This document shows, piece after piece, positions 62,035-64,000 of a stretch of 64,000 nt of DNA. Below the pieces are notes generated by a model, which worked only from the letters and a program-made list of their open reading frames with translations, did no database searches and was not told the origin of the DNA. Both the position numbers and the translations under genes were made by a program. Position 1 is the first letter of the stretch; each line of letters opens with the position of its first letter. This DNA comes from Rhodococcus jostii NBRC 16295 (GTDB taxonomy: Bacteria; Actinomycetota; Actinomycetes; Mycobacteriales; Mycobacteriaceae), in assembly GCF_001894825.1 (NCBI RefSeq), contig NZ_BCWY01000018.1, forward strand, positions 1 to 64,000, written 5' to 3'.

Positions 62035-62951
62035 AGTGCGCCCACTTTCGCTCGGGGATCGATCAACGCTCGGATGACGTCGGCAGCAAGATTTCCGAGA
62101 ACGACGAGGACAGCGGCCACGATCACCGTGCCGGTCAGCACCGGTCGGTCGACGTCGGCGAATGCCTCGGTCTGCAGGGCGCCGATTCCCGGCCAGCCGA
62201 AGATGGCCTCGACGAAGACGACGCCCGAGAACATGATCGCGACGTCCATCCCGAGCATCGTGATCGACGGGGGCAGTGCGTTGCGGACGACGTGCCGGGA
62301 CACGACGTAGCGCCTCGACAGGCCCTTGGCGACAGCCGTTCGCGTGAACGACGACGCGAGGGCATCCTTCATGCCGTCTCGAACGACGTTCGCGTAGTAC
62401 GGGGCGCCGAGCACCCCGAGCGTCAGCGCAGGAAGCACCAGGTGCGAGAACCCGGTGCCGCCGTCCACCGGGAAGATCGGGACGAGGTAGCCGAAGGCGA
62501 GCAGAAGCAGGAATCCCAGCGCGAACGGCGGAATCGACAGCAGGGCGACATTGGTGGCCGCCAGGGCCCAGCTCCGGGTGGGACGCAGCGCCTCCCAGAG
62601 CCCGAGGGACGCACCGAGAATCATCTCCACGGCCAGTGCCGTGACCGCGAGTAGTGCGGTGGCCGGCAGTCTCTCCAGGATCAGGTCGAGCACCGGGCGG
62701 TGTCGTGTGTAGGACTCGCCCAGATCTCCGGTGAACACCGACGAGTAGTACTGCCATAGCTGCAGGACGAGTGGATCGTTGAGATGCAGCCGTTCCCGGA
62801 CGGCCGCGAGTACCTCCTCGCTTGCCCGTGGCCCGGCAATCGTGCGGGCGGGATCGCCGGGAAGCATGTACTGGATCATGAAGGTCAGGAGAATCACCAG
62901 CGCTATGGTCAGCACACCATAGAGCACCCGTGTGATCAGATATCGAGCCAT
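62031..62951 (-). CDS. Peptide ABC transporter permease (DppB type)
   Basis: 306 residues with six membrane segments. The first lies at residues 8-30 and is followed by the large loop with MLPGDPARTIAG and SYTRHRPVLDLILERLP. The EAA loop motif is the segment ending FTRTAVAKGLSRRYVVSRHVVRNALPPS, which contacts the ATPase. It pairs with the DppC-type gene, whose 3' end overlaps by 16 bases. Confidence 0.91.
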   Translation of the reverse strand: MARYLITRVLYGVLTIALVILLTFMIQYMLPGDPARTIAGPRASEEVLAAVRERLHLNDPLVLQLWQYYSSVFTGDLGESYTRHRPVLDLILERLPATALLAVTALAVEMILGASLGLWEALRPTRSWALAATNVALLSIPPFALGFLLLLAFGYLVPIFPVDGGTGFSHLVLPALTLGVLGAPYYANVVRDGMKDALASSFTRTAVAKGLSRRYVVSRHVVRNALPPSITMLGMDVAIMFSGVVFVEAIFGWPGIGALQTEAFADVDRPVLTGTVIVAAVLVVLGNLAADVIRALIDPRAKVGAL

Positions 62952-63841
62952 GATTGCCGCTCCGAGAGAGAGTTGCGACGGTTGATGCCCTCGGCGATGA
63001 GCACGAACGACAGAACCGTGGCGATGGTCAGGACAAGCGGTACCAGCAACAGATGCGGCGCGTAGTCGATCGCGGTGGACCCACTGGCCAGAAGATTGCC
63101 CAGTTCCGGCTGCGGCGGCTGGATGCCGGCGCCGAGGTAGGACAGTCCGGCGCCGATCACCACGACAGCTGCGCCGTTGAGTGCCGCGATGTTGAGGAGA
63201 ACGGTGGAGATGTGCGGGAGGATGTGCCGCCGCAGGATCGTCAGCTTGCCGACGCCGTGGACCGCGGCGGCCTCGACGAATCCTCTACCGCGCAAACGCA
63301 GTACCTCGCCGTAGACGAGTCTCGCGGTCCACGCCCAGTAGAGGGCCGTCACCACGACGACGATGCCCCACATTCCGCGGCCGACGATACTGGCCAGAGC
63401 CAGTCCGGACAGCACGATGGGAATCGAGAGGAACACGTCGACCACCCGCATGAGTCCCTGTTGCACAACGGGTCCGAACGATCCGGCGATCAGACCCACC
63501 ACCGTGCCGACGAGCATCGACGTGACGTTGGCCGCGATCGCGATCACGAGCGTCGCCCGCAGTCCCGACGCGCTCCGGGCGAGGAGGTCCCTGCCGAGCG
63601 AGTCCGTGCCCGCGAGGTGGCCGGGTGACAGGATGCCCAGGGGGCTTCCCAGATCCGTCAGGCCGTCCCGGTGGAGCACATAGGGAGATCCGAACAGCGG
63701 CGAGACGGCTGCGAAGAGAATGAGGAGGCCGAGTAGGGAAAGGCCGATGTAGAGCAACTTGCTTCGCCGAACCGTCCTCGCCGGTTTGGCAGGCACTTCG
63801 ACGTGTTCGTCCCGGACGGCTGCCGCAACAATGGTACTCAC
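62936..63841 (-). CDS. Peptide ABC transporter permease (DppC type)
   Basis: 301 residues from GTG 63841. A cytoplasmic lead is followed by the first helix (LLYIGLSLLGLLILFAAVSPLF), the GTDSLGRDLLARSASGLRATL segment typical of DppC/OppC, and the EAA motif LRGRGFVEAAAVHGVGKLTILRRHILPHIS. Six membrane helices are visible. The start lies one base after the stop of the binding-protein gene. The frame runs further upstream only because it is open on the opposite side of the binding-protein gene. Confidence 0.9.
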   Translation of the reverse strand: MSTIVAAAVRDEHVEVPAKPARTVRRSKLLYIGLSLLGLLILFAAVSPLFGSPYVLHRDGLTDLGSPLGILSPGHLAGTDSLGRDLLARSASGLRATLVIAIAANVTSMLVGTVVGLIAGSFGPVVQQGLMRVVDVFLSIPIVLSGLALASIVGRGMWGIVVVVTALYWAWTARLVYGEVLRLRGRGFVEAAAVHGVGKLTILRRHILPHISTVLLNIAALNGAAVVVIGAGLSYLGAGIQPPQPELGNLLASGSTAIDYAPHLLLVPLVLTIATVLSFVLIAEGINRRNSLSERQSWLDI

Positions 63842-63842
63842 A

Positions 63843-64000
63843 TCACACCCAGATTCGGTCGTAGTAGGTGCCGGTCTCGGCCCGCATTTGGTAGTTCTGG
63901 ACCCGCGGCGACCGCATCGCATAGAACTGGAGACTGCCGATGAATACACCCGGCGCGTCCTCGGCCACGAGCGCTTCGGCGCGCGCAAGGTGCGCATTGC
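63843..64000 (-). CDS. Peptide ABC transporter substrate-binding protein, C-terminal end only
   Basis: The last 52 codons of a gene cut by the right edge. The readable C-terminus includes GVFIGSLQFYAMRSPRVQNY and ends RAETGTYYDRIWV, the usual ending of family 5 solute-binding proteins. Its TGA at 63843-63845 is one base before the DppC start. It would capture the peptide or similar ligand outside the membrane and is first in the transporter operon. Confidence 0.75.
   Translation of the reverse strand, partial: NAHLARAEALVAEDAPGVFIGSLQFYAMRSPRVQNYQMRAETGTYYDRIWV

Overview
The window is high-GC actinobacterial DNA, most likely from a large-genome Rhodococcus of the R. jostii / R. opacus type. 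The signs are GC-rich coding with frequent GTG starts, three PucR/CdaR regulators, an LpqH-type lipoprotein seen in mycolic-acid bacteria, an MMPL exporter and a high density of catabolic operons. No rRNA, tRNA, CRISPR array, insertion sequence or phage gene was seen. All functional names are read from sequence motifs; no database search was run.

Left part (1-9 kb): small accessory genes, two decayed genes (a DUF6308-like gene with several frameshifts and the tail of a LuxR regulator), a Baeyer-Villiger monooxygenase/hydrolase pair divergent from a PucR regulator with a perfect CRP-like palindrome between them, and an MHS transporter/RidA/RraA operon. At 9.4-14.8 kb lies a lysine module: amino-acid permease, lysine 2-monooxygenase (davB) and 5-aminovaleramidase (davA), divergent from a second PucR gene. 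At 14.9-20.9 kb is another carbon/nitrogen unit (M20 amidohydrolase, D-2-hydroxyacid dehydrogenase, class II aldolase, MHS transporter) beside a third PucR gene.

Middle part (21-35 kb): an MMPL exporter with a divergent MarR regulator and a candidate operator; a two-helix membrane protein; an LpqH-like lipoprotein; then a compact four-gene unit (25.2-30.4 kb) ending in a TPR protein and a CHAT (caspase-like) protein with an intact His/Cys dyad. That unit is the best candidate here for an undescribed system. It is followed by small regulator/oxygenase pairs (TetR/FAD monooxygenase, GlxA-type/ABM monooxygenase).

Right part (35-64 kb): a long minus-strand run holds the three 5-oxoprolinase subunits (pxpABC), an MHS transporter, an SDR, an idonate-dehydrogenase-like enzyme, an aminotransferase, an RraA-type aldolase and a glutamate dehydrogenase. 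A LysR gene diverges from it. Then come gluconate-type genes (gluconokinase, SDR, 2-hydroxyacid dehydrogenase), a fused branched-chain 2-oxoacid dehydrogenase E1, and a second lysine module (LysR, amino-acid dehydrogenase, HglS-type 2-oxoadipate dioxygenase, two FAD amine oxidases, ALDH7-type semialdehyde dehydrogenase). A peptide ABC transporter with an X-Pro-peptidase-like hydrolase ends the window, its binding-protein gene cut by the right edge.

Together the genes point to a soil organism that takes up and oxidises amino acids, lactams, sugar acids and small peptides. It appears to have two parallel lysine routes, one to 5-aminovalerate and one through aminoadipate semialdehyde to 2-hydroxyglutarate.
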